44,770 nt of DNA. Source: an uncultured Lachnospiraceae bacterium (GTDB taxonomy: Bacteria; Bacillota; Clostridia; Lachnospirales; Lachnospiraceae). Every line of letters starts with the position of its first letter. Position 1 is the stretch's first letter. The stretch covers positions 1 to 44,770 of the forward strand of contig CAMWLG010000025.1 of the NCBI GenBank assembly GCA_947175035.1. The letters are read 5' to 3'. Below, in pieces: positions 8,701 through 15,959 of this stretch. A program made the translations under genes and the position numbers. Below the pieces are notes generated by a model. The model worked only from the letters and a program-made list of their open reading frames with translations, did not search any database and had not been told where the DNA came from.

Positions 8701-9213
8701 GCAATGGAGACGGAGGCGAGAAAGTATCCTGATAAGGAGATTGTGCCTGCTGCCCTGCTGTATTATCACATTGATGACCCGGTGGTGGAGACAGGGACGG
8801 AGCTGTCGGACGAGGAGCTGGACGAGCAGATTATGCGGCAGCTTCGCATGAATGGCGTGGTCAACGCGGATCCTGTCATTATAGAAAAGCTGGACAGCGC
8901 TTTTACCGACAAGTCGGACATGATTCCCGTGGAGCGCAAGAAGGATGGAGGCTTCAGTGCCCGCTCAGGGATTATGAGCAGAGAAGAACTGCAGCTGATC
9001 TCCGATTATGCAGACCGCAAAATCAAGGAGATTGGACGGCAGATGTTGGATGGCTGTATCAGTGTAAACCCATATGAGAAGGGAAATAGTGAGGCTTGTA
9101 CATATTGCCCCTACACAAAGGTTTGTGGTTTCGACACTGCCATTCCCGGATTTCAGAAAAGGAAGCTTGAGGATTTGGATAAAGAGACGATTCTTGATGA
9201 GATGAGGAGATAG
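5755..9213 (+). CDS. addB: ATP-dependent helicase/nuclease subunit B (AddB/RexB)
   Basis: AddB pairs with AddA to resect double-strand breaks and direct them to RecA, the Firmicute counterpart of RecBCD. The 1152-residue protein opens with FYFGPSGAGKS, the Walker A loop of the inactive helicase-like half. The C-terminal RecB-type nuclease domain shows VKVIDYKSG, the PD-(D/E)XK core. Four cysteines of the nuclease-stabilising 4Fe-4S cluster are visible: one in ETFAACAYRH and three in CTYCPYTKVC. Length is normal for AddB. ATG 5755 is chosen with GGGGGTG just upstream; a TTG at 5743 is in frame. It is followed after two bases by addA, with GAGGAGAT inside its own last codons serving as addA's ribosome site, so the two are co-translated. 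Confidence 0.95.
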   Translation: MSLRFYFGPSGAGKSRQLYEEILDRAQEHPRQNFLVIVPDQFTMQTQKDLVTLSPCGGIMNIDVLSFGRLTHRILEEVGWENVPVLDDTGKSLVLQRVAAGLKDEMPTLGGLLNRQGYIHEVKSALSEFMQYGIGVEDVSKLIDFAEGRGALLYKLKDLEVLYQGFLEYIHGNFITTEEKLDVLARALEKSALLAGSVVIFDGFTGFTPIQNRLIQELMRLCGEVIVTVTLGRGENPYVLDGEQKLFHLSKKTVADLEGLAKEIGVVRERDVFIVEARQDEMTHCFGREVCIRGNGRNRFEEAPALAHLERNLFRHPYETFEGSQEEIRMFEAISPREEIHQTGLEICRLIREEGLAYRDIAVVMGDLEGYAPYVEAEFGRMGIPCFLDRTRGIVLNPMIEYITSALALFEKDFSYQAVFHYLRSGLADMEPEDIDELENYCVQTGLRGYRSWSQMFTHKTAQMGEDEEALAHLNILREQLVSQVEMLRMGGQAPASEYVDKLYEFLVANQVQLKLTEYEKYFEELQDLPRAREYAQIYRLVMELLEQVHGLLGQELITLEEFRDILESGFNEIEVGTIPQNVDRITVGDMERTRLKQIKVLFFMGVNDGNIPKNASKGGIISDMDREFLRESGLELAPSPRQKMYIQRLYLYLNMTKPSKRLYLSYAKVNSGGKSIHPAYLIETMQELYPGLTVECPQNRPVAEQIVNPVQGREFLAGMLREYVEGGLAEETKEDFYTIYHVYGDDAVVSDRERLTRAAFARYVDSGLSKVVARMLYGQNLVNSVSRLETFAACAYRHFLQYGLSLREREEFGFENVDMGNVYHAVLESFGGKLSEHGYTWFDFPREFGEQAVREALEAYAAVYGDTVLYSSARNEYAITRMGRVLTRTVLTLQNHLNRGSFQPEEYELSFRFAQDLESVHVTLSEDERMHLQGRIDRIDTAQDGEHVYVKVIDYKSGDKKFDLLALYYGLQLQLVVYMNAAMETEARKYPDKEIVPAALLYYHIDDPVVETGTELSDEELDEQIMRQLRMNGVVNADPVIIEKLDSAFTDKSDMIPVERKKDGGFSARSGIMSREELQLISDYADRKIKEIGRQMLDGCISVNPYEKGNSEACTYCPYTKVCGFDTAIPGFQKRKLEDLDKETILDEMRR

Positions 9214-9215
9214 AT

Positions 9216-12200
9216 ATGGCGATTTCTTTCACTCCTGAGCAGGAGAGAGTGATACAACTTCATAATCGCAATATACTGGTGTCCGCCGCCGCGGGCAGCG
9301 GCAAGACGGCGGTGTTGGTGGAGCGCATCGTCAGGATGGTCTGTGACGAGGCGCATCCGGTGGATATCGACCGTTTGTTGATCGTGACATTTACCAACGC
9401 GGCGGCTTCCGAGATGCGGGAGCGTATTGCCATGGGGATAGCTCAAAAGTTAAAGGAATGCCCGGAGTCGGAGCATATCCAAAGGCAGTCCACCCTTTTG
9501 CATAACGCGCAGATTACCACCATTGACAGCTTTTGCCTTTTTATCATTCGTAATCATTTTCATGAGATTGGGCTTGACCCTGCCTTTCGAGTGGCGGATG
9601 AAAATGAGATCAAGCTGTTGGAGCAGGAGGTTTTGGGGGAACTTTTGGAGGAGTCCTACAGGGAAGGGAAAGAGGAATTCCTGCATTGTGTGGAATTTTT
9701 CTGTCCCGGTGGACGAGAGAGTGTGTTGGAGGAGGATATTCTGCGTTTGTCCCACCACGGGGCGAGTTGTCCTTTTCCTGAGGAGTGGCTGACTGCCAGA
9801 AAGCAGGATTACAGCGCGGAGACGGCGGAGGAGCTTTTGGGAGGATCTGCAGGAGCCTATTTGAAGCGGTATGTGGATGCCATGCTGGATGGATGTATTC
9901 AGAAGCTTACCATGGTACAGCGGCTTTGCGAGAGCCCGGATGGGCCTTATATGTATGGGGAGCTTGTGGAGTCAGAGCTGGAAGTGCTTGAGAGCATCCA
10001 AAAAAGTGGTTCCCTGATGGAGTACAGTTTGCAGATTCCCGCCATCAGTTTCGGCAGGCTTCCGTCGAAGAAGGATGACAGTGTGTCGCCTGCAAAGAGG
10101 GAGCTGGCAAAGAAGCTTCGGACACAGGTGAAGGATCTGATCGGTGGTATCAGCGAGAGCTTTTTTGGCACACCCTTACCCCTTGCCGCCGCACAGTCCA
10201 AGGAATGTGAGAAGGCAGTGAGCCAATTGGTGGATTTGACGCTGGAGTTTGACCGCAGGATGCAGCAGTGCAAGCGGGAACAAAAGATGATAGATTTCTC
10301 CGATATGGAGCATTACGCGCTGGAAATACTGTTGGAGCGGGATGGCGATGAGATAAAGCCCGGCAGGGTGGCCAGGGAGTACAGGCAATATTTTCAGGAG
10401 ATATTGATCGACGAGTATCAGGATAGTAATCTGGTGCAGGAATATCTGTTAAAAGCCATATCCGGGGAGGAGGACGGGAGCTTTAACCGTTTTATGGTGG
10501 GTGATGTGAAACAGAGCATCTACCGTTTCCGTCTGGCGAGACCAGAGCTTTTTCTGGAAAAATATGACAGCTACAAAGAGGATGGTGAAGCATATTGCCG
10601 CATTGATTTAAGCCGTAACTTCCGAAGCAGGAGCCAGGTGGTGGACACGGTGAACAGTGTGTTTGGGAGGATCATGAGCCGTGAGGTTGGCGGTATTACA
10701 TATGACGAGAGCGCCGCGCTCTACACAGGGGCGGAGTACCCTGTGGCGGAAGGATGTGAGAGCGAATTCCTCCTCGTGGAAAAGCCGGAAAAGGGTGAGG
10801 AGCTTGGCGCAAAGCAGGCGGAGGGGCTTGCCATTGCGGGGCGGATCAAGGAATTGAAGAAAAGCTTCCAGGTGTTTGACAAGGAGAGCGGAGGGCTCAG
10901 AGCGGTGCGCTACTCGGACATGGTGATTCTGCTTCGGGCGAATTCCGGTTGGGATGAGGAGTTTAAGACCATGTTGGAGCAGGAGGGAATCCCTGCCTAT
11001 ATCACCTCTAAGACGGGATATTTTGCAGCCACGGAGGTACAGGAATTGCTGCAGGTGTTACGCGTGCTGGACAATCCGAGGCAGGATATCCCTCTGTATG
11101 GTATGTTGAAATCCGTGTTTGGCGGCTTTACCGAGGAGGAGATTGCCTTGATCCGCGCGGGCGGGAAGGACTGCTCTCTGTATGAGGCATTGTGCTTGTG
11201 GGAGCGGGAGGAAAGTGGCTGCACAGGACAGGAGCTTGGGGCTGTGTCCCAGGAGGATGAAGCGGTCAGGGAAGGCGAGGCTCTCAGAGTGAGGGAAAAG
11301 GTGGTCTGCTTCCTTCATAAGCTTCGCGCATACCGCGCCTGCACAGTGTATATGCCCATCAGGGAGCTTTTGCAGAAAGTGGTGGAGGACCATGATTATC
11401 TGAATTATGTGACTGCGCTTCCCGCGGGCAGCAGGCGCAGGGCAAATGTGGAGATGCTCTTCAACAAAGCGTCTGATTTTGAGAAAACCAGCTATTTTGG
11501 GTTGTTCCATTTCGTGAGATATATAGAGCAGTTGGAACGGTATGATGTGGACTATGGAGAGGCGGATTTGTTGGACGAAAATGCTGATGTGGTGCGTATC
11601 ATGAGTATTCACAAGTCAAAGGGATTGGAGTTTCCCGTGACCTTTGTGGCAGGGCTTTCCAAGCGTTTTAATATGCAGGATTACAGCCGGGCAATGATTA
11701 TGGATATGGATATGGGGTTGGGTGTCACTTATGTGAACCCTCAGAGACGTATTCGCAATAAGACCCTGCGGCAAAATGTGATCGCAAAGAAGCTGCGGGA
11801 GGAGAATCTTGCGGAGGAGCTTCGTGTGCTCTATGTGGCTATGACCAGGGCGAGGGAAAAGCTGATCATGACCGCCACGGTGGACAAGGCAGGAGAGAAG
11901 TGGGATTCCGCACAGGAGTATCCGGCGGAAAGGCTGGGGTTTACCGATTTTATGGAGGCAGGAAGTTATCTGGATTTCCTGATGCCGATTTTGGCGGGTA
12001 CGGATTTCCAGGTAAGGGTGCTTGGACAGGAGGATTTGGCGGAGCGGGAGCTTGTGGAGCAGTTTGACCTCGCGGGGCGCAGGGAGCAATTACAATACGC
12101 GGCCAATTATGTGAATCAGGAGACGGAAAAAGTGCTTCGGAGTCGTCTGGCATTTGTCTATCCCTATCAAAGTCTGGAAAAACTCTACACGAAGACTACC

Positions 12201-12893
12201 GTGTCAGAGCTTAAGGTGGCTGCCATGGCACAGAAGGACGAGGCTGCCTTTCACGCTTTCGAGGAGAGGGAGGTTGTGCCCTATATTCCTGTGTTTCGCA
12301 GGGAGAAGGAGAAGGTGAGCGGCACGGTGAGAGGTAATGCGTTTCACCGCACAATGGAGCTGTTGGATTTTAATGGAATTCTGGGCGGGCAGTTTGGGAC
12401 AGTGCCGCCTGGTTATGACGACTATAGAAGGGGACTGGATGTGGGGAAGCTGCGTGTGGATCTGAAGAGTTTCTTGGAGCAGGAAACCTTGAGCCTGCGG
12501 CTTTCAAAGGAGTATTTTGAGGCTCTGAATCTGAGGAAATTGATTCATTTTATGGAGTCGGAGTTTAGTTATCGCATGTGGATGGCGCAGCTTCGCGGGG
12601 AGCTTTACAGGGAGCAGCCTTTCGTGTTGGGGATTGACGCGGGGAGGGTCTCGGAAGAATTTCCCGAGAAAGAGACAGTGTTGATTCAGGGGATTATCGA
12701 TGTGTTCTGGGTGGAGGAGAAGCAGTTGGTGCTGTTGGACTACAAGACGGATGTCATAGGCAGCATGGAGGAGCTGTGGAATCGATACGAGACGCAGCTT
12801 ACCTATTATCAGGAGGCTTTGGAGAAGCTGATGCGGATGCCTGTGAAAGATAAGGTGCTGTATTCTTTTTATCTGGAGACAGGCACCCGCTAG
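9216..12893 (+). CDS. addA: ATP-dependent helicase/nuclease subunit A (AddA)
   Basis: A 1225-residue UvrD/Rep-superfamily helicase fused to a C-terminal nuclease. Motifs in order: Walker A VSAAAGSGKTAVLVERI (about residues 22-38), motif Ia LIVTFTNAAASEMRERI, motif II ILIDEYQDSN, motif III MVGDVKQSIYRFRLARPELF, motif V VRIMSIHKSKGLEFPVTFV, motif VI LRVLYVAMTRAREKL, and the nuclease core VLLDYKTDV near the C-terminus with the accompanying GNAFHRTMELLDF helix. All helicase and nuclease residues I can check are present, so it should be active. With AddB it unwinds and degrades broken ends until Chi recognition. It converges on thiT with only eight bases between the stops. Confidence 0.96.
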   Translation: MAISFTPEQERVIQLHNRNILVSAAAGSGKTAVLVERIVRMVCDEAHPVDIDRLLIVTFTNAAASEMRERIAMGIAQKLKECPESEHIQRQSTLLHNAQITTIDSFCLFIIRNHFHEIGLDPAFRVADENEIKLLEQEVLGELLEESYREGKEEFLHCVEFFCPGGRESVLEEDILRLSHHGASCPFPEEWLTARKQDYSAETAEELLGGSAGAYLKRYVDAMLDGCIQKLTMVQRLCESPDGPYMYGELVESELEVLESIQKSGSLMEYSLQIPAISFGRLPSKKDDSVSPAKRELAKKLRTQVKDLIGGISESFFGTPLPLAAAQSKECEKAVSQLVDLTLEFDRRMQQCKREQKMIDFSDMEHYALEILLERDGDEIKPGRVAREYRQYFQEILIDEYQDSNLVQEYLLKAISGEEDGSFNRFMVGDVKQSIYRFRLARPELFLEKYDSYKEDGEAYCRIDLSRNFRSRSQVVDTVNSVFGRIMSREVGGITYDESAALYTGAEYPVAEGCESEFLLVEKPEKGEELGAKQAEGLAIAGRIKELKKSFQVFDKESGGLRAVRYSDMVILLRANSGWDEEFKTMLEQEGIPAYITSKTGYFAATEVQELLQVLRVLDNPRQDIPLYGMLKSVFGGFTEEEIALIRAGGKDCSLYEALCLWEREESGCTGQELGAVSQEDEAVREGEALRVREKVVCFLHKLRAYRACTVYMPIRELLQKVVEDHDYLNYVTALPAGSRRRANVEMLFNKASDFEKTSYFGLFHFVRYIEQLERYDVDYGEADLLDENADVVRIMSIHKSKGLEFPVTFVAGLSKRFNMQDYSRAMIMDMDMGLGVTYVNPQRRIRNKTLRQNVIAKKLREENLAEELRVLYVAMTRAREKLIMTATVDKAGEKWDSAQEYPAERLGFTDFMEAGSYLDFLMPILAGTDFQVRVLGQEDLAERELVEQFDLAGRREQLQYAANYVNQETEKVLRSRLAFVYPYQSLEKLYTKTTVSELKVAAMAQKDEAAFHAFEEREVVPYIPVFRREKEKVSGTVRGNAFHRTMELLDFNGILGGQFGTVPPGYDDYRRGLDVGKLRVDLKSFLEQETLSLRLSKEYFEALNLRKLIHFMESEFSYRMWMAQLRGELYREQPFVLGIDAGRVSEEFPEKETVLIQGIIDVFWVEEKQLVLLDYKTDVIGSMEELWNRYETQLTYYQEALEKLMRMPVKDKVLYSFYLETGTR

Positions 12894-12901
12894 GGTTTGG
12901 A

Positions 12902-13489
12902 TCAAACAGTTCCTTCAGGTAAAATCAGACGCTTGGTCTGGGGCGCTTTTAACAGGGCGATGGCACCAGCCACGGTGAAGATCATCTCCAGCGCCATGTA
13001 GAAGCCATTGTACAGGAAGCTGTAGACAAAGGTGTTTTCTGTGGAAAATCCATTCCACAGTTCACCGAAGCTGTGCCAGATGACCACGCCACTCAGGAAA
13101 TGCATGATAAAGCGAAGTGTTATGGCGAGACAGATGCCGCAGGTCCAGCCGGGCAGCCCCTTCTTGCGAAAGATTCCGGCGATGCCCAGCACGCTGAACG
13201 CTCCAATATAGTCAAGGAAGATACATCCGATCAGCATGATCGGCGTCAGACCCCAGCCAAAGATTCCGTCCATAACCCCCTGACTGAATTGGACGAGGGA
13301 ATACAGGAAGGAGACGACCAGACCGGATTTCGCTCCCCTGCGTATGGAGAAGATGAAGATAGGCAACATGGAGAGCAGGGTGACAGAGCCGCCCCATGGG
13401 AGCCGGATGATCCTGATAAAGCTGAGAACGGTGGCGAGGGCGACCATGGCGGCGCCTTCCACTAAGATTTGTGTCTTTTTGTTTTGCAT
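12902..13489 (-). CDS. thiT: ECF-type thiamine transporter substrate-binding subunit ThiT
   Basis: A 195-residue integral membrane protein with about six hydrophobic segments. It captures thiamine and passes it to the shared ECF energizing module, whose genes are not in this window. Family features: ILVEGAAMVALATVLSFIRI at the N-terminus, the loop LPWGGSVTLLSMLPI, RRGAKSGL, the Trp-containing FGWGLTPIMLIGCIFLDY and WHSFGELWNGFS. ATG 13489 is preceded by AGGAGG at seven bases. The gene lies behind a TPP riboswitch (13595-13686) and a promoter (13708-13736), so thiamine pyrophosphate should repress it. The ribosome site is paired in a hairpin, suggesting control of translation. Confidence 0.93.
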   Translation of the reverse strand: MQNKKTQILVEGAAMVALATVLSFIRIIRLPWGGSVTLLSMLPIFIFSIRRGAKSGLVVSFLYSLVQFSQGVMDGIFGWGLTPIMLIGCIFLDYIGAFSVLGIAGIFRKKGLPGWTCGICLAITLRFIMHFLSGVVIWHSFGELWNGFSTENTFVYSFLYNGFYMALEMIFTVAGAIALLKAPQTKRLILPEGTV

Positions 13490-13496
13490 AAAAAAT

Positions 13497-13520
13497 CCTC
13501 CTTCGTTTTGTGTGAGGAGG
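13497..13520 (-). promoter_or_regulatory. Ribosome-site-sequestering hairpin of thiT
   Basis: On the minus strand CCTCCT (13520-13515) can pair fully with the ribosome site AGGAGG (13502-13497) across a 12-base loop. The GGGAGG at the 3' side of the upstream TPP aptamer could pair with the same CCTCCT (one G-U), which would free the ribosome site when no TPP is bound. The switching scheme is inferred. Confidence 0.55.
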
Positions 13521-13594
13521 GACAACATCGGGTTCCAAAAACGATGGCAAAGCATAGGAAATATGCGTTAGCCATGACGGTTGTGGAACGATTT

Positions 13595-13686
13595 GCCTCC
13601 CTACGCCGGTATTATCCGGGTCAGGTAGTGAGGGTTAGAAGCGGGCGTTTTGCCGTGCTTCAATCTCAGCGATGTGCTCCCCTGGC
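13595..13686 (-). promoter_or_regulatory. TPP riboswitch (THI element)
   Basis: On the minus strand the conserved blocks appear in order: GGGGAGC, CTGAGA (pyrimidine-binding T-loop region), ACCCTC, ACCTGA, then CCGGATAATACCGGCGTAGGG, the pyrophosphate-sensing arm. The outer helix uses GCC with GGC. A P3 arm of GAAGC/GCTTC type lies between CTGAGA and ACCCTC. It sits about 100 bases before thiT, whose product imports thiamine, so the regulatory logic fits. Confidence 0.95.
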
Positions 13687-13707
13687 GATTTGATTTTGTT
13701 CTTCTTT

Positions 13708-13736
13708 ACTATAAGGGTGGGGGGATGGTTTGTCAA
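13708..13736 (-). promoter_or_regulatory. Promoter of thiT and its riboswitch
   Basis: Minus strand: perfect -35 TTGACA (13736-13731), 17-base spacer, -10 TATAGT (13713-13708). Transcription would begin just before the aptamer. Confidence 0.75.
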
Positions 13737-13796
13737 GAGGGATGTTTGTCACGTTGAAATTGGGCGGAGAGTATTTCGGCTGTGTCCAACTGTGTC

Positions 13797-13936
13797 GGCG
13801 GGAGAAGACTGGGAGGGTTTCGCGGGCGGGCTGCGGTTGGGTGTTTTCTAATAGTGCGGGGATGGCTGGTGCGCACTATAAGAAAACGCACCAACCTCCG
13901 CCAAAGCCCACAAAACGCTCCCGGTCTTCTCCCGCC
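13797..13936. repeat. 140-nt long imperfect palindrome
   Basis: The left arm starts GGCGGGAGAAGAC and the right arm ends with its reverse complement; pairing continues, with some mismatches and short gaps, for about 60 bases on each side up to AGTGCG/CGCACT around a 13-base loop (GGGATGGCTGGTG). It lies beyond the terminator of the Rpn gene and upstream of the thiT promoter, so it should be part of neither normal transcript. No coding frame of interest is seen. It could be a REP/MITE-like unit. Confidence 0.6.
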
Positions 13937-13997
13937 TCGATACTGATGGAATATAGTTCTCGCGATATTTCAGGTGGAACAGCTAATAACGAGAAAA

Positions 13998-14022
13998 GCC
14001 CCGGGTTTGCATCGCCGGGACT
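13998..14022 (-). terminator. Intrinsic terminator after the first Rpn gene
   Basis: Minus strand GTCCCGG...CCGGGGC stem followed by TTTTC, about 30 bases after the stop of the Rpn gene. The plus strand also has a T-rich run after the stem, so it may work in both directions. Confidence 0.6.
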
Positions 14023-14051
14023 TCTTTTTGGGAGCTTTCCAGATTTCCTGT

Positions 14052-14924
14052 TCAAGATTCTATTGCGGCAAGAAACTCCTCGATGCTTTCCGCTTTTGCT
14101 GCCAACTTAAGCCATGCACGTAGGATTGTTTCATCCTCTTGTGCGGTGATCCGCTCTTTCAGTGAGGATGGGATGTCGCCCAAATCGCCGAGAAGATCTA
14201 AAATGGAATCAATTTTTCCCTTATTTATGCCTTCATCAAATCCTTCTCTCCGTATCCGCTCTTCAATCTCAAAGCTTTTCATATAGGCCAGTCCTACCTT
14301 TCTGTCACGCTTTACTGCAGTCACCATTTCATGCAGTCTCAGCAAGCCCTCCGTCTTTGCGTTCTCCTTGGACGTATGTTCCATGTAGTATAGAAGTTCC
14401 CTTAAGTCCTCTGGTGGATTCCCTTCCGTCCCCTTCGTATAGAGAAAGATCGTTCTCGCCCCGTCCTCATACGGTAATTCCGGCATCTCCACGCAGCCGT
14501 TCTTGACGGTATAGACCATCCGATCCGCCCCGAACGGGTCATAAGTCATGATAAAGATCACAAACACATTCCGCAGAGCGCCGTATCTCGCTCCACTTTC
14601 CAAACTCCCCGCGTCCAACTTCGCGTGGTAAAATCGCGCCCGCTTCGGAAGGTCTTCCACATCCACTTCCTTGCTGTTCTTATCTGATTCCAAGTCAAAA
14701 AGCTCTCCGTCTTCCTCGTCAAGATACACGTCCATACGAATCCCGTGTTTGTCCGTGTCCTCCCCCTGCATGAAATGTTGCGGGATAACGTTCAGTTTCC
14801 CAATCTTCCTGCCCAGGATGCATTCCAGAATACAGCGTGCCGCAGGTTCCCCATAAACTTGATGGCTTGTCAGGCTGTTCACCAGAAAGTCATCCACAAG
14901 GTTCAATTCTTCCAGTTTTCTCAT
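14052..14924 (-). CDS. Rpn family recombination-promoting nuclease / PD-(D/E)XK transposase-like protein
   Basis: A 290-residue protein of the Rpn/YhgA-like group: DNA endonucleases with a PD-(D/E)XK core, related to transposase-like proteins; E. coli members promote RecA-independent recombination and some act in phage defence. Visible features: the conserved N-terminal ...NLVDDFLVNSL and GEPAARCILECILGR, the nuclease core RMDVYLDEEDGELFDLESDK (Asp then Glu-x-Asp-Lys, where many members have Glu-x-Gln), RARFYHAKLD, NVFVIFIMTYDPFG, and a helical C-terminus ending in EGINKGKIDSILDLLGDLG. ATG 14924 has AGGAGG seven bases upstream; the open frame extends 53 codons further without a ribosome site. 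A hairpin lies immediately before the ribosome site and the promoter is a perfect consensus. Unlike the second Rpn gene at 43584, I see no strong internal ribosome site. Confidence 0.85.
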   Translation of the reverse strand: MRKLEELNLVDDFLVNSLTSHQVYGEPAARCILECILGRKIGKLNVIPQHFMQGEDTDKHGIRMDVYLDEEDGELFDLESDKNSKEVDVEDLPKRARFYHAKLDAGSLESGARYGALRNVFVIFIMTYDPFGADRMVYTVKNGCVEMPELPYEDGARTIFLYTKGTEGNPPEDLRELLYYMEHTSKENAKTEGLLRLHEMVTAVKRDRKVGLAYMKSFEIEERIRREGFDEGINKGKIDSILDLLGDLGDIPSSLKERITAQEDETILRAWLKLAAKAESIEEFLAAIES

Positions 14925-14938
14925 TCGTTTTCCTCCTG

Positions 14939-14958
14939 TTTCCGCAAGCGTGCGGAAA
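14939..14958 (-). promoter_or_regulatory. Hairpin next to the ribosome site of the first Rpn gene
   Basis: A perfect 8-bp stem TTTCCGCA/TGCGGAAA with a four-base loop ends one base before AGGAGG (14937-14932 on the minus strand). It may influence ribosome access or mRNA stability; the role is inferred. Confidence 0.45.
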
Positions 14959-15102
14959 ACAAGAGCCTGTCCGCCTCTCCTGTAATCTCCGTACGCTATG
15001 CTCATCATAAAATTAATTGGTTTGGGATAAAGCATAGATTTCATAAGAAAGATTTTCCGTAAGATGCGGCAGAATGCCTTCAAGAAAATATGCCTTGTGA
15101 TG

Positions 15103-15131
15103 ATTATACAAAGTTTTAATTAGGGTGTCAA
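15103..15131 (-). promoter_or_regulatory. Consensus promoter of the first Rpn gene
   Basis: Minus strand TTGACA (15131-15126), 17-base spacer, TATAAT (15108-15103): a perfect sigma-A consensus, leaving a leader of about 170 bases. Confidence 0.75.
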
Positions 15132-15272
15132 CATTTTTAGAATAATTTTAATGGATTTTCGTTGCGAAAACCACACACAAAACGAAGTTTGAATGCCCTT
15201 GTAAAAATCAGGAAAACAGAGTATCTTTAGTTTAGTACATTTGTGCAAAAAGGTGCACGGACGGGAGTGATT

Positions 15273-15947
15273 ATGCGGATTTTACTGGCGGAGGACGAGA
15301 GGGAGCTGGCGGATGCGCTGGCAATGATTTTAAAGCACAGCCACTATTCGGTGGACGTGGTCTATGACGGGCAGGATGCCTTGGATTATCTGGAAGGGCA
15401 GGAGTATGACGGGGCGATTCTGGATATCATGATGCCAAAGGTGGATGGTCTGACCGTGTTGCGGCGGATTCGGGGCGCGGGGAACGCGGTGCCGGTGCTG
15501 CTGCTTACCGCCAAGTCCGGCGTGGATGACAGGGTGGAAGGGCTTGACAGCGGAGCAAATGATTATCTGCCCAAGCCCTTTGATACGAGAGAGCTCCTTG
15601 CCCGTATTCGGGCTATGACCAGAAAGCAGACCACGGAGGCGGATAATCTGCTCCATTGCGGTAATCTTACGTTGGACAGGAACACCTTCGAGATTGCAAC
15701 GGAGGGCGGCAGGGTGCGTCTTGGCAACAAAGAATTCCAGATGTTGGAGATGCTTATGGCGAACCCCGGGCAGGTGTTGGGGGTGGAGCGTTTTATGGAG
15801 CGTGTATGGGGATATGACAGTGACACGGAGTCCAGCGTGGTGTGGGTGAATATTTCGTATCTTAGGAAGAAGCTTGCTTCCGTGGACGCGGACGTGCAGA
15901 TCAAGGCGGTCAGGAATCAGGGGTATTCTTTGGAACGCAAAGAATAG
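15273..15947 (+). CDS. OmpR-family response regulator
   Basis: A 224-residue DNA-binding regulator. The receiver domain (about 1-120) has the acidic pair in MRILLAEDERELADAL, the phospho-accepting Asp51 in AILDIMMPKVDG, the Thr in LLLTAKSG and its Lys. The C-terminal winged helix (about 128-222) shows LTLDRNTFEIATEGGRVRLGNKE and VVWVNISYLRKKL, typical of the OmpR/PhoB group. ATG 15273 has GGGAG just upstream; a GTG at 15243 is less likely. It lies 12 bases before its histidine kinase. Direct repeats of the type bound by this family lie before the VTC gene at 17332 and at 30620, which makes those candidate targets. The signal is unknown. Confidence 0.93.
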   Translation: MRILLAEDERELADALAMILKHSHYSVDVVYDGQDALDYLEGQEYDGAILDIMMPKVDGLTVLRRIRGAGNAVPVLLLTAKSGVDDRVEGLDSGANDYLPKPFDTRELLARIRAMTRKQTTEADNLLHCGNLTLDRNTFEIATEGGRVRLGNKEFQMLEMLMANPGQVLGVERFMERVWGYDSDTESSVVWVNISYLRKKLASVDADVQIKAVRNQGYSLERKE

Positions 15948-15959
15948 GAAGAGGTAAGT

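Noticed and set aside
7616..8769. Minus-strand open frames opposite addB, and similar ones opposite addA, gltB, gltD and the LTA-synthase genes
   Set aside because: All are antisense shadows with His/Gln/Pro/Arg-rich composition, without ribosome sites or domain motifs.
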